In this document: positions 1 through 9,200 of the stretch, one piece after another | Layout of the letters: each line of letters starts with the position of its first letter | Numbering within the stretch: position 1 is the first letter of the stretch | From: an uncultured Desulfobacter sp. | Lineage (GTDB): Bacteria; Desulfobacterota; Desulfobacteria; Desulfobacterales; Desulfobacteraceae | Length of the DNA stretch: 64,000 bases | Assembly (NCBI RefSeq): GCF_963664415.1 | Contig: NZ_OY761445.1 | Span: 2,940,501 to 3,004,500 of the forward strand | Direction: 5' to 3' | The notes under the pieces: generated by a model | Database searches by the model: none | What the model was told of the DNA's origin: nothing | What the model saw: the letters and a program-made list of their open reading frames with translations, nothing else | Program-made: the position numbers and the translations under genes

Positions 1-233
1 TATTGTTGTTTGCCAGAGAATCGTATGTCCCCTTTACCAACAATCGGGCGGAGCGTGATCTCCGCATGGCAAAGGTGAAACAGAAAATATCAGGATGTTT
101 TAGGCGCCGGCATTATGCTCATGCCTATTGTCGAATTTCAAGCTATCTGCAAACAATGGCAAGCCAGGGTATCAACCCGCTTGTGGCTATTCAGATGGCT
201 TTGACAGGTAAACTTACAGATATGGGTGAGTAG
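1..233 (+). CDS. IS66-family transposase, C-terminal fragment (cut by window edge)
   Basis: The reading frame is open from the window edge and ends with TAG at 231-233. The visible 76 residues match the end of IS66 TnpC transposases: 'VPFTNNRAERDLRMAKVKQKISG' is the hallmark 'NN.AER.LR..K' block around the last catalytic glutamate, followed by the 'CRISSYLQT' and 'QGINPLVAI' segments. IS66 TnpC is a DDE transposase of about 500 residues, so only the last seventh is visible; the rest should lie to the left. No right-hand inverted repeat was identified before the antiporter gene at 332. Whether the element is intact cannot be judged from here. Confidence 0.85.
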   Translation, partial: LLFARESYVPFTNNRAERDLRMAKVKQKISGCFRRRHYAHAYCRISSYLQTMASQGINPLVAIQMALTGKLTDMGE

Positions 234-331
234 TTACGGCTAATCTTAAATTCTGAAGTGGCTTTTTACTATTTGATCATGGGCCTCAGTAACCAGACGC
301 TGGTTTCAATCAGCTTCAAACGGATCAGAAT

Positions 332-2854
332 ATGGATTCTCTCGTATTTGCCGCAGGATTTTGCATCATTGCCCTGGCTGCCAGGCAGATCGGTGACACA
401 TTTAAACAGGCCGGTTTTCCCCTGATCAGCGGATTTTTATTCACCGGCATCATTGCCGGGCCCCACATTCTGAACCTGATACCCATTAAGGCTATTTCAA
501 CCCTGACCTTTGTGGATCAGATCTCTTTGGGGCTGATCGCTTTTGCCGCAGGCGGAGAACTCTATCTCAAAGAACTCAAATCCAGGCTGGCGGCCATTGG
601 ATGGATTACATCGGGGCTTGTGATCTCAACCTTTACAATAGCATCCCTGGCGCTGTTCACCCTTGCCGGCCATATCCCTTTCATGGCGGCCATGCCGGTT
701 TCAGGAAAAATTGCCGTAGCCATCCTTGCCGGAGCCATTCTTGTGGCAAGAAGCCCATCCTCGGCCATTGCCATTATCAATGAACTCAGGGCCAAGGGGC
801 AATTTACAAAAACGGTCATGGGTGTGACGGTCATCATGGATGTGGTGGTCATTGTGTTGTTTGCCACAGCCACCACCATGGCGGACGCCCTTATCAGCGG
901 CTTGACCGGAAATGCCGGGTTTATCCTTTTTCTGGTCCTGGAGATTGCATTGTCCATGTCCCTGGGTATTCCGGTGGCCGGCATTTTATTTTTCATACTC
1001 CGGCTTCCCGCCTCCTTTGTTTTGAAATCCATTCTGATCCTTTTAACCGGATATCTTGTTTTCATCGGTTCCTTAGGCCTTCGCGCCTTCATTCACCATA
1101 CGATGACGGTTGAAATTCTGATTGAACCCCTTTTGGTCTGCATGGTGGCAGGTTTTCTGGCAGCCAACTCCAGGCGATACAGAAAAGAATTTCTTGACCT
1201 TCTCAATTGTGCCGGACCAGGGGTCTACATTGCCTTTTTCACCCTGACCGGGGCCTCCATCCGTCTTGATATCCTGGCCGATACCTGGCCCATTGCGCTT
1301 ATCCTGTTCGGCGTGCGCATCCTTGCCATATTTACAGGATCTTTTTTAGGGGGGTGTCTGGCCGGAATCGAAGCCCAAGGCCGCCGGACCTACTGGATGG
1401 CCTTTATCACCCAGGCCGGCGTTGGGCTTGGACTTGCCAAGGAAGTGGGTATAGAATTCCCCCAATGGGGCCCTGCTTTTTCCACAATCATGATATCCGT
1501 TATCGTCCTGAACCAGATCGTCGGCCCCCCATTGTTTAAACTGGCCATCAAGCGGATGAAAGAGGATCACACCCCTGCCAAGCCCAATGCCGTCACCGCA
1601 CCACGGAATGTGGTAATTTTCGGAGCAGACAGTCAGTCCACGGCACTGGCCCATACCTTGTTTTCCCATGGGTGGCGGGTGAAACTGACCCAGCCAAGAG
1701 GCGGCTCGACCTTAGCCGGCCTGGAAAACAGCCCCCAGATACCGGTCCAGGTTGTGGACGGGTTTGATTACAAATCCCTTGAAAAAATCAACTGCCGAAC
1801 CGCAACGGCCATTGTCACCCTGCTCAGCGACAGGGAAAACCTGGATATCTGCGAAACCGCGTTTGAACATTTTGCGACCCAGACCCTGGTTGCCCGGCTA
1901 AATGACCGCAGCAACCTTAGCGCATTTGAGGATCTCAACGTATTGGTGGTGGATCCCTCCACGGCCATTATCGGGTTGCTGGATCACTTTGTCCGGGCAC
2001 CGGGCGCGGCGTCCCTGCTGATGGGGTTTCAGCGGGGCCGGGATGTGGCAGACGTGACGGTCCGCAATCCGGACCTGGCAGGCATTTCCCTAAGAGACCT
2101 TCGCCTGCCCTTTGATTCGGTGATTATGGCAATCCGGCGCAGGGGCACCCTTTCTGTTCCCCATGGGTTTACCCGGCTGGAGACCGGAGACCGGGTGACG
2201 GTCATGGGCACCACAGCGGCTTTAAGAGAAATTGCCTTGCGTTTCGGCCGTCACGAGGGCCAGGCCGCTTTAAATTTAATCGAGAAGGCCGTGCCTGAAC
2301 AATTAAAAAAGAATGGAATAAAGCCGTCTCTCATTGAAAACGGCCACAGAGACCGATTTGATCTTTTGGTGGAAAAGGCGGTGGTTGCTGACCTTAAACA
2401 GGAAATGGACAAAAACACCTTTTTTGAACTGGCCGCAAAACAGATGAGCAAACAGGTGAACCTCTCTGCGTCCACCCTGTTTGAGATGCTCAGCCAAAGG
2501 GAAAACGAAATGACCACGGTGCTGGCCCCGGGACTTGCCATCCCCCACATTATCATCGAAGGGGAAAACCAGTTTGGCATGATGATTGTCCGGAGCAAAA
2601 AGGGCATCATTTTTTCTCCCCAGGCCCCAAGGGTGCATGCCGCCTTTGTCCTGGTGGGCACAAGGGATGAGCGGACATTTCACCTTGAAGCCCTGTCCGC
2701 CATCGCCAAAATCGTCATGGACCCGAGGTTTGAGCATAAATGGATCAGGGCCAGGTCAACCAAGGCGCTCAAAGCGCTGCTTCTCAATGCCGAACGGGAT
2801 CGCCGGCATCCAGACAGGGCAGCGGGTTCTGGTCTGGCTCAGCCCTGGCAGTGA
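332..2854 (+). CDS. CPA2-type cation:proton antiporter with TrkA-N/TrkA-C and PTS EIIA-like domains
   Basis: An 840-residue inner-membrane protein. Residues about 1-400 are a Na+/H+ exchanger (CPA2/KefB-like) module of roughly 12 hydrophobic helices. Residues about 420-535 resemble a TrkA-N Rossmann domain ('VVIFGADSQSTALAHTLF'; the glycine motif is degenerate). Residues about 565-640 resemble TrkA-C ('LETGDRVTVMG'). Residues about 685-825 look like a type-2 PTS EIIA domain, with the phospho-acceptor histidine position conserved in 'GLAIPHIII' (H739). Family knowledge: such proteins exchange K+ or Na+ for protons, with the TrkA part gating by nucleotide. The EIIA-like tail suggests a further phosphorylation or ligand input (inference). 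The ATG at 332 has only a weak ribosome site. The neighbours are an IS66 remnant and a convergent Rhs gene, so no operon is apparent. Confidence 0.85.
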   Translation: MDSLVFAAGFCIIALAARQIGDTFKQAGFPLISGFLFTGIIAGPHILNLIPIKAISTLTFVDQISLGLIAFAAGGELYLKELKSRLAAIGWITSGLVISTFTIASLALFTLAGHIPFMAAMPVSGKIAVAILAGAILVARSPSSAIAIINELRAKGQFTKTVMGVTVIMDVVVIVLFATATTMADALISGLTGNAGFILFLVLEIALSMSLGIPVAGILFFILRLPASFVLKSILILLTGYLVFIGSLGLRAFIHHTMTVEILIEPLLVCMVAGFLAANSRRYRKEFLDLLNCAGPGVYIAFFTLTGASIRLDILADTWPIALILFGVRILAIFTGSFLGGCLAGIEAQGRRTYWMAFITQAGVGLGLAKEVGIEFPQWGPAFSTIMISVIVLNQIVGPPLFKLAIKRMKEDHTPAKPNAVTAPRNVVIFGADSQSTALAHTLFSHGWRVKLTQPRGGSTLAGLENSPQIPVQVVDGFDYKSLEKINCRTATAIVTLLSDRENLDICETAFEHFATQTLVARLNDRSNLSAFEDLNVLVVDPSTAIIGLLDHFVRAPGAASLLMGFQRGRDVADVTVRNPDLAGISLRDLRLPFDSVIMAIRRRGTLSVPHGFTRLETGDRVTVMGTTAALREIALRFGRHEGQAALNLIEKAVPEQLKKNGIKPSLIENGHRDRFDLLVEKAVVADLKQEMDKNTFFELAAKQMSKQVNLSASTLFEMLSQRENEMTTVLAPGLAIPHIIIEGENQFGMMIVRSKKGIIFSPQAPRVHAAFVLVGTRDERTFHLEALSAIAKIVMDPRFEHKWIRARSTKALKALLLNAERDRRHPDRAAGSGLAQPWQ

Positions 2855-3068
2855 GGGGCAGTGGGATCTGAACCACACCTGACTTGAGTATGACATGACC
2901 GACACCTCTTTTTACCCCATTGCCCCGAGAGTGATACAGATGGAGGTTCCTGGATAACCAGCCCTCAGATCTCCGAATTCCCAGCGGTGACCACCAGTCT
3001 CTTCCATTACCCGATTCGGTCGACATATCACAGGCACTTAAACCAAGGAAAAGGGTGATAAATTTCAT
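2784..3068 (-). CDS. possible orphan Rhs-tip remnant
   Basis: A 94-codon frame whose ATG (3068) overlaps the stop codon of the Rhs gene in an ATGA arrangement. Residues 8-17 ('LGLSACDMSTESG') repeat a motif found near the C-terminus of the upstream Rhs protein ('PGLSACDMSTESG'). The coding match is caused by a 36-bp direct repeat at 3010-3045 and 3174-3209. Rhs loci often carry displaced 3' ends from older tip replacements, and this frame looks like one, or like a short partner gene. No toxin or immunity family was recognised. The last 70 bases overlap the antiporter 3' end on the other strand, which argues against the full frame being real. Confidence 0.25.
   Translation of the reverse strand: MKFITLFLGLSACDMSTESGNGRDWWSPLGIRRSEGWLSRNLHLYHSRGNGVKRGVGHVILKSGVVQIPLPLTARAEPDQNPLPCLDAGDPVRH
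3010..3045. repeat. 36-bp direct repeat, copy A (copy B at 3174-3209)
   Basis: The 36 bases beginning CCCGATTCGGTCGACATATC occur identically at 3010-3045 and 3174-3209, 164 bp apart. Copy B lies inside the 3' end of the Rhs reading frame and copy A just past its stop codon. Such a repeat is what a duplication or tip replacement at an Rhs 3' end would leave, and it could also drive deletion of the segment between the copies. Confidence 0.9.
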
Positions 3069-6000
3069 AAAGTAGTCCCTACGACATAGTCATCAAAATT
3101 ATTCTTTCGAGTTGGTTTGACTCGACCTTTTGCAATTAAATTTGTCGGGAAATAACCCGGGTTATGACCTATGCCCGATTCGGTCGACATATCACAGGCA
3201 CTTAAACCAGGAAAACTGCTTGATGGTATATAATTCATTGTACCAACTGCAGGCTCGTCTGAATGAGTACCCTCTTCTTCATCGATATCGCGTTTTGCAA
3301 TTACATCGCCATTTACAGATCCATCATCACGAACCTTACCAGCCAGAAGACTCATGGGTAGGGGTTGAACAGACCTTCCATGAACCCCTGCAACATTCGC
3401 CGGACGGGGCGCTTCAACATCGTCACGTTTTAGCCCATTCCGGTCTACCAAGTTAACCGGGGCACTCTCGGCGTACTCATACAGATTCAATCCACCGTTA
3501 AATAGGATGGGGTCTTTAGCGGTCCACCGGCCGGTGGAGGGCTGGTAGTCCCTGGCGCCGAATCGAATCAGTTCATGGTCCGGGTCGGCCATGCCGCCGG
3601 CAAAACCGAAAGGCAGGTCAAAGGCCGGGTTGGTGTCGGACAGGACATTGCCCCAGGTGTCATAGCTGATCTGTTTAACGACACTGCCGCCGTCATCGGT
3701 CACCAGAATCGGCGAGCCGATGTGATCGGTGATGATGTGGTAGGCCAGCCCACCCCTCTCGCAGACCAGGGGAACCGGGCCGTCGGCATAGACGAAGCGC
3801 TGCCTGAGGGCCCCGCCCCCGTCGAACTCGGCCAGGGGCATCAGGCCGGTGCCGTAGAGCCAGGCGTGGGTCCGGCTGCCGTCAACGGCCCGGGCAATGC
3901 GTCGCCCGGAATGGTCATAAAGATAGGTGATCACCCGGCCGTCGGGAAGATCCACCCGGGCCAGGGTGCCGTCGGTGTTGTACTGGAATGCCGTAATGCT
4001 GCCGCTGCGGTTTTCCTGGATCAGGTTGCCGTCTGCATCGTACTGGTAGGAGGTGGTACCGGCTGAGATGAGCTTGTGATCGGCATCGTACCGGATGCTG
4101 CCCGAGGCCAGATTGACACCGGCCAGGGAGCTGCGGCAGGCTATCCGGTTGCCGGCGCTGTCATACTGGGCGGATTCCACCACTGATCCGTCTTTACTCA
4201 CGGAAATAATACGGCCCACGGCATCATAGGCATAAGTAAAGGTGGCGGTGGTGCCGTCGACGGTCTCCTGTTTTTCGGCAATCCGGCCAAGTTTGTCCCG
4301 GGTATAATCGACCTGGTACAAATCGCTGCCGTGGACGGCATAACGGGAGGCAACTTCCCCGAATTCATTCCAGGTCAGAGCCATGGAAAATGCGCCGTCC
4401 TGAATGTTTTCCACAAGGCCGTTACCCGGGTGCCGGGCCAGGCTGATGCTGCCGACCCCTGTCAGCAGACTGTCATCATCGTAGGTGAGGGGGGTGTCTC
4501 CCCCGGCATAGGTCAGACCAATAACATTAAACAGATTATCATATTCTAAGTCCACACGGCCTGACAGGGTACCGCTTAAGGCCAGAGACGTCAACAGGCC
4601 GCCGTCGTATGAGAGTTGCGTCTGGAGGCCGTCACGGGATGCGGCACTGATTAAGTGCCCGGTGGCGCCGTCGTAGATGAATTCATGATCGCCTTCCGGG
4701 GTTTGAATCCGGGTGAGTTGCCCTTTGAGATTATAATCGTTAAAAATCATACCACCGGAAGGCAGCTGGCGCATGATGGGCAGGCCGTCCCGATCATAGT
4801 CAAACCGGGTCACGGCGTTCATGGGGCTGGTGTAGGTTTTCAGTTTTCCCCACGGGGTGTGGGTGAACCGGTGAACCGTGACGACATCCGGCTCGGTGAT
4901 GGCGGTCAGGCGGCCTTCCCCGTCATGCTCAAAGGCCCAGGCCGTGCTGTCTGCCCGGGTGATGCCGGTGACCCGGCCCATGGCATCCCGGTCAAACACG
5001 GTGGTCTGGCTCAGGGCATTGGTCCGGGAAGACACCCAGGCCCCGCTGTAGGCCAGCGTCTCGCTGCGGTCCCCCTGAACCGATTGCGCCACCCGGCCCT
5101 GGCCGTCCCGGATATAGGTTAACGCGGCAATATCCGGCACTGAAAGGACGGTGGTTTTCAGGGTATCGGGATCATAAGTCCGGCTGGCGGTGCGGCCGGC
5201 CGGCGAGGTGGTGGTAAAGCTATGGGCCGCTATATCATGTACCCGGGCATAGGGTTTCGTGTTGAACCAGTCTGTCACGGTGACGGTATCGGCCAGGCCG
5301 TCGCTGTCATCATCGCTGCCGTAGGAACGCTCCACCACGGTTTCCCGGGTAAGACCGGCCGGGGTGGCGGTGGTGGTGCGGGTGGTATACAGGGCCGTGG
5401 TCACCGGATCAGGGTATTTCTCGGCTGTAAAAAGGGTGCCGTCGGCCTGGAGGCGTTGGGAGGAAAAGCGGTCGGGCGCCATGGAGAAAGAATCCTGGGT
5501 GCCGTTCGTATTGGTGATGGTTGATGCAAAGGTCTCGTCGGCCTCAAACCGGTCTTCCAGGACTGTGACCCGGCCTTCCCTGGTGGTGAGACGGGTGGTG
5601 GTGACGCTGCGGCCCTCATCCGCGCTGACCGACTTTGAGACACTCAGGGTATTGCCGTCGGGATCATCGCCGGACACAAACCGGCCGTCGGCATCATAGG
5701 TATAGGACCAGGTCCGGCCCACGCGATCGGTTTTGGTAGTGATCAGGGTGCCGGTATAGCCCAGGTCATAGGCGTTGCCGTCGGGGTAGGCCACCCGGGT
5801 CAGGTTGCCTTCCCCATCATGGCTTAACTGCGTCACATCCCCGCTGGGCCCGGTAACAGACAGGGCCCGGCCGGCCGCATCCCGGGCAACGAGCGTCACA
5901 CGCCCCATCTGGTCCCGGATGCCCACAAGACGGTTGTCCGCATCGTACATGAATTCGTACAGGGCTTTGCCGGTTTCAAGATCAATGGTTCTTAAATGTT

Positions 6001-9000
6001 TCCCGCCCATATTGAATATATGGCCCATGCCCCCGTAATCGGGGCAGTCCGGACATTCCGGAATCATAATTTCTCCGGCATTTACCATGGGATGGGCCGA
6101 TCCGAATGCCGGACCGATTTTCCGGACCACATGCATGTCATAATCTGCAACGTATAGATAGCCCTCGGGATCCAGTGCCATCGCTTGCCTTGGAGGAAAG
6201 CCGACATAACCAGGGCCACCACAGCTGAATAACGTGTCCAGTGCCGGTTCGGCGTCGCCGAGAGATCCTCCGCCATACGAGGTACTGACAGTAGTTTGCC
6301 CTGCAAATAATTGAATGATGCCGGTTGAATCTACTTTAAGGATATAAGCGCTGCTATTGCGCCAGTCATCAACAGACACATAAAAAGATCCGTCCGGAAG
6401 TGCTTTGACATCGAGTACATGGACCACGTACCAGGTCCGCTGTCTGGCCGGTCCTCCGATCTCCATGATCTGGGTACACTCCTGGCTGCCGTAACAGCCG
6501 GCCAGGGTCCGGATAAGGCCATCCTGCCCTAAACTGAGAATGTTGGATTGAATGCCAATTAAAAGATTGCCGTTGGTATCCAGACTCAAGGCGCGTGGAA
6601 ATGTCAGGCAAGCATCAAGAGCCGGCGCCCCGTTTATACCGGCATCAATAACGCCTAAATCCCCCTGCTGCGGTCCCCGTCCGGCAATGGTCTGGATAAT
6701 CCCGTTGGTGTCAACCTTCCGGATGACATTGCTACTGGGGGAAGATTTACTGGAGTACCGTTCATATGCCTGGGAAATATAAATAGCACCGTCCGGCCCC
6801 ACTTCAATATCACTGGCATTGTGAAGGAAAGCTGAGGTTGCCGGCCCGCCGTCCCCCGGGCTTGAAGTTCCGTCAACGGCCCAACCGTCAACCCAGCCGC
6901 CATCTGTGGTAATGTCTCCGGCGACCGTGGTGATAATCCCTTGGGGATCAATACGCCGGACCAGGAATCCGTAACTGGTAGAAACACACACATAAAGAGA
7001 GCCGTCAGGTCCCAAAGCCAAGGCTATGGGGCTGGGAAGGGCCGTGTCAACTGCCAGGCCGCCTTCATTAAGAAAGGCGTTACCGGTACAAGTACCGACG
7101 CCTGCGATCACCGTCATCATACCGTCCTTATCCACTTTCCTGATATATCCCCCCCGGTCAAGGATATAGACAATCCCATCGGGGGAAATGACGATGTCGT
7201 TGGGGTAAGACAGTTCACCCTCTGTGGCAGGAATCGGCCCGGCAGGCGCTGTGGTGCCTTCGGTGCCGGTGCCGGCAACGGTCCAGACAAGATTTTGACC
7301 TTCGGGTGGGTGGGTGCTTGTGCCGTCTCCGCGAACCAGTATTTTCTGTTTGCCGGTGATGAGGCTGTGGTGGGGGGTGATGGACCATCCGTTGCCAAGA
7401 GAGGTGGTTTCAAGCGCTTCGGGTAATGCCGGGAGCTTCAGTTTGCTGACCTTCCACATGGCCATGCTGTCCCTGGCAATGGCGGTGACATAATCTCCGG
7501 GCAGGGCAAAAGAGCGCTGGATGCCGTAATTGGCGATCATGGTGCTGGAATACCCGAGATACGTGGGGGTATACACAAAGCCGATGCTGATGGTGGCATC
7601 CGTGGTTGTGGTAACCGGGTTGCCCAGAACATCCAGCCCGTCCCAGCTGAATTCAGTGGTCAAATTGGCGGACGGGGCCAATTCTTTTGTAAATACATTG
7701 CCGGCCACCTGCAGTTCAACAATAATGGAATTGAGCGAATCCGGAATGGTGTCGCCACTGACCGGCACGCTTATTTTGTGCAGATAGTCCTTAACCCGGC
7801 TGGATGAGTAATGCAGCATCATGTCTGATCCGGCCAGGGGAAAGTCCTCATGGAAGACCCGTTCGCGCTGGTCAATTCGGGAACCTGCCGGCGCCGAGCA
7901 AGGCCGTGTGGGATTATCATCGGGTATCCTGGATTTCCCAACCGCATTAGGAGCAATCGCCGTGGATGAAGGGGCTTGCGCAATAGGCGGCCTACCTGCA
8001 TAATTCAAATCAAAAATAGAAAAATGAGTGGTCTCCACCCGCCAGACGGTATCCTGGGGTGAAAACTGCCCGGCCAGATCCAGGCCAAATACTTCATCGT
8101 TGAAATTCCCGTCTGCATTAAGGTCATCGGGCAGGGAATCTGCGTCTGCATCAAGGCTGTCAATGACGCCGTCCGCATCCGTATCCAGGAGCCGCACCAC
8201 CTTGCCGTCCAGTTCGGCAATCCATTTTCCCTGCTGCTGATCGTAATATCCCACGGGTACGGTCTCACCGACATCAAACCCGATGAAATTTTTAAGAAAA
8301 AAGCTGACGGGTTTTGAAAAGGTAATCCCGGCGGCACCGGCGGCTTCATCAATGGACAGGTCCACACAATAGGTAAAAGCCGTGGTGGGCGGCAGGATGG
8401 CGGGCATGGACTCCGGGGTGGTAAATTCAGTGGCCCGGATGGTCAAGGGACCTGACAATGGTATTTCACTGCCGTCGGCGGCAACGGCTGTGGTCAGAGT
8501 ATCTCCCGGCAAAATCACCACCGGGGTTCGCACCCCGTCGCCGTTAACGGGAATGGTAAACCGCCCTGCCGCATCTGTTGATACAGAGCCATATTCAGGG
8601 TGATCCAGGACTGTGACCGCAACCCCATCAAGACCGCTGCCGCCGGCATCTTTGATCAGACCGGTGATCATGGCAAATTGTTTCGGGGAAAAAGTCTCTA
8701 CATCAACATCCTGGGGAATTAAAGAAGAGTAGGTGCCGCCGAAACTGCCCGGCGGTAAAGGGGTTTCAGGTTCAGGGCCCTGGGATACATAGAGATCCAC
8801 CAAGGTGCCGGTTTCCAGCAATGATCCGGGTGCCGGATGCTGCCCGACAACCAGGCCGTCGGCTTTGTCCGAGGAATAGACCGAAATCACACTGCCGGTC
8901 GAAAGCCCCAACTGGGCAAGGATGGATCCGGCCTCGGAGCAGCTCAGACCGGACAAGCCCGGCACGGCGACTGCCGGTTCGGTGTCATGATCCCCTGAAT

Positions 9001-9157
9001 AACCAAATTCAGCGGCCATACCTTGCAAATCCGTCTGTACGTATCTAAAATACCTCAGATCCTGGCCGTCCACATCCCTGTCTTTATCAAAATCAAATTG
9101 TAACTCAAATTGCGGGCCAGCCCCATTAACATACGTTCCGTCAGTCTCCGGAGTCAT
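3065..9157 (-). CDS. large Rhs/YD-repeat protein with dockerin-like, PASTA and NHL modules
   Basis: About 2,030 residues from the ATG at 9157; the open frame continues to 9268 but would then overlap the arginase gene. Order of parts: a dockerin-like calcium motif near the N-terminus ('DKDRDVDGQDLRYF'), a PASTA-like domain ('GLVVGQHPAPGSLLETG'), a carboxypeptidase-regulatory-like beta domain ('SVSTDAAGRFTIPV'), a region with NHL-type repeats ('YPNDIVISPDGIVYILDRGG'), many YD repeats, and the Rhs core ending in 'NLYEYAESAPVNLVDRNGL'. A variable tip of about 120 residues follows, with no recognised toxin fold. Known Rhs proteins form a shell that encloses and releases a C-terminal effector. No signal peptide is visible and the arginase stop lies only about 43 bp upstream, so the true 5' end may be lost. 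No immunity gene is evident. Confidence 0.8.
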   Translation of the reverse strand: MTPETDGTYVNGAGPQFELQFDFDKDRDVDGQDLRYFRYVQTDLQGMAAEFGYSGDHDTEPAVAVPGLSGLSCSEAGSILAQLGLSTGSVISVYSSDKADGLVVGQHPAPGSLLETGTLVDLYVSQGPEPETPLPPGSFGGTYSSLIPQDVDVETFSPKQFAMITGLIKDAGGSGLDGVAVTVLDHPEYGSVSTDAAGRFTIPVNGDGVRTPVVILPGDTLTTAVAADGSEIPLSGPLTIRATEFTTPESMPAILPPTTAFTYCVDLSIDEAAGAAGITFSKPVSFFLKNFIGFDVGETVPVGYYDQQQGKWIAELDGKVVRLLDTDADGVIDSLDADADSLPDDLNADGNFNDEVFGLDLAGQFSPQDTVWRVETTHFSIFDLNYAGRPPIAQAPSSTAIAPNAVGKSRIPDDNPTRPCSAPAGSRIDQRERVFHEDFPLAGSDMMLHYSSSRVKDYLHKISVPVSGDTIPDSLNSIIVELQVAGNVFTKELAPSANLTTEFSWDGLDVLGNPVTTTTDATISIGFVYTPTYLGYSSTMIANYGIQRSFALPGDYVTAIARDSMAMWKVSKLKLPALPEALETTSLGNGWSITPHHSLITGKQKILVRGDGTSTHPPEGQNLVWTVAGTGTEGTTAPAGPIPATEGELSYPNDIVISPDGIVYILDRGGYIRKVDKDGMMTVIAGVGTCTGNAFLNEGGLAVDTALPSPIALALGPDGSLYVCVSTSYGFLVRRIDPQGIITTVAGDITTDGGWVDGWAVDGTSSPGDGGPATSAFLHNASDIEVGPDGAIYISQAYERYSSKSSPSSNVIRKVDTNGIIQTIAGRGPQQGDLGVIDAGINGAPALDACLTFPRALSLDTNGNLLIGIQSNILSLGQDGLIRTLAGCYGSQECTQIMEIGGPARQRTWYVVHVLDVKALPDGSFYVSVDDWRNSSAYILKVDSTGIIQLFAGQTTVSTSYGGGSLGDAEPALDTLFSCGGPGYVGFPPRQAMALDPEGYLYVADYDMHVVRKIGPAFGSAHPMVNAGEIMIPECPDCPDYGGMGHIFNMGGKHLRTIDLETGKALYEFMYDADNRLVGIRDQMGRVTLVARDAAGRALSVTGPSGDVTQLSHDGEGNLTRVAYPDGNAYDLGYTGTLITTKTDRVGRTWSYTYDADGRFVSGDDPDGNTLSVSKSVSADEGRSVTTTRLTTREGRVTVLEDRFEADETFASTITNTNGTQDSFSMAPDRFSSQRLQADGTLFTAEKYPDPVTTALYTTRTTTATPAGLTRETVVERSYGSDDDSDGLADTVTVTDWFNTKPYARVHDIAAHSFTTTSPAGRTASRTYDPDTLKTTVLSVPDIAALTYIRDGQGRVAQSVQGDRSETLAYSGAWVSSRTNALSQTTVFDRDAMGRVTGITRADSTAWAFEHDGEGRLTAITEPDVVTVHRFTHTPWGKLKTYTSPMNAVTRFDYDRDGLPIMRQLPSGGMIFNDYNLKGQLTRIQTPEGDHEFIYDGATGHLISAASRDGLQTQLSYDGGLLTSLALSGTLSGRVDLEYDNLFNVIGLTYAGGDTPLTYDDDSLLTGVGSISLARHPGNGLVENIQDGAFSMALTWNEFGEVASRYAVHGSDLYQVDYTRDKLGRIAEKQETVDGTTATFTYAYDAVGRIISVSKDGSVVESAQYDSAGNRIACRSSLAGVNLASGSIRYDADHKLISAGTTSYQYDADGNLIQENRSGSITAFQYNTDGTLARVDLPDGRVITYLYDHSGRRIARAVDGSRTHAWLYGTGLMPLAEFDGGGALRQRFVYADGPVPLVCERGGLAYHIITDHIGSPILVTDDGGSVVKQISYDTWGNVLSDTNPAFDLPFGFAGGMADPDHELIRFGARDYQPSTGRWTAKDPILFNGGLNLYEYAESAPVNLVDRNGLKRDDVEAPRPANVAGVHGRSVQPLPMSLLAGKVRDDGSVNGDVIAKRDIDEEEGTHSDEPAVGTMNYIPSSSFPGLSACDMSTESGIGHNPGYFPTNLIAKGRVKPTRKNNFDDYVVGTTL

Positions 9158-9200
9158 GGCAAAGGCGGAGGAAATTCCGATACTCTGCCCAGCCTGCCGA

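Noticed and set aside
3065..3420. Named toxin domain in the Rhs tip
   Set aside because: The 120 residues after DRNGL show no catalytic motif I can name, and no immunity gene follows, so no toxin is claimed.
3575..4066. 163-codon + strand frame within the Rhs gene (and similar ones at 4655, 5222 and 6941)
   Set aside because: Antisense to the Rhs coding sequence; Gly/Val/Ala-rich composition is typical of reading GC-rich YD repeats backwards.
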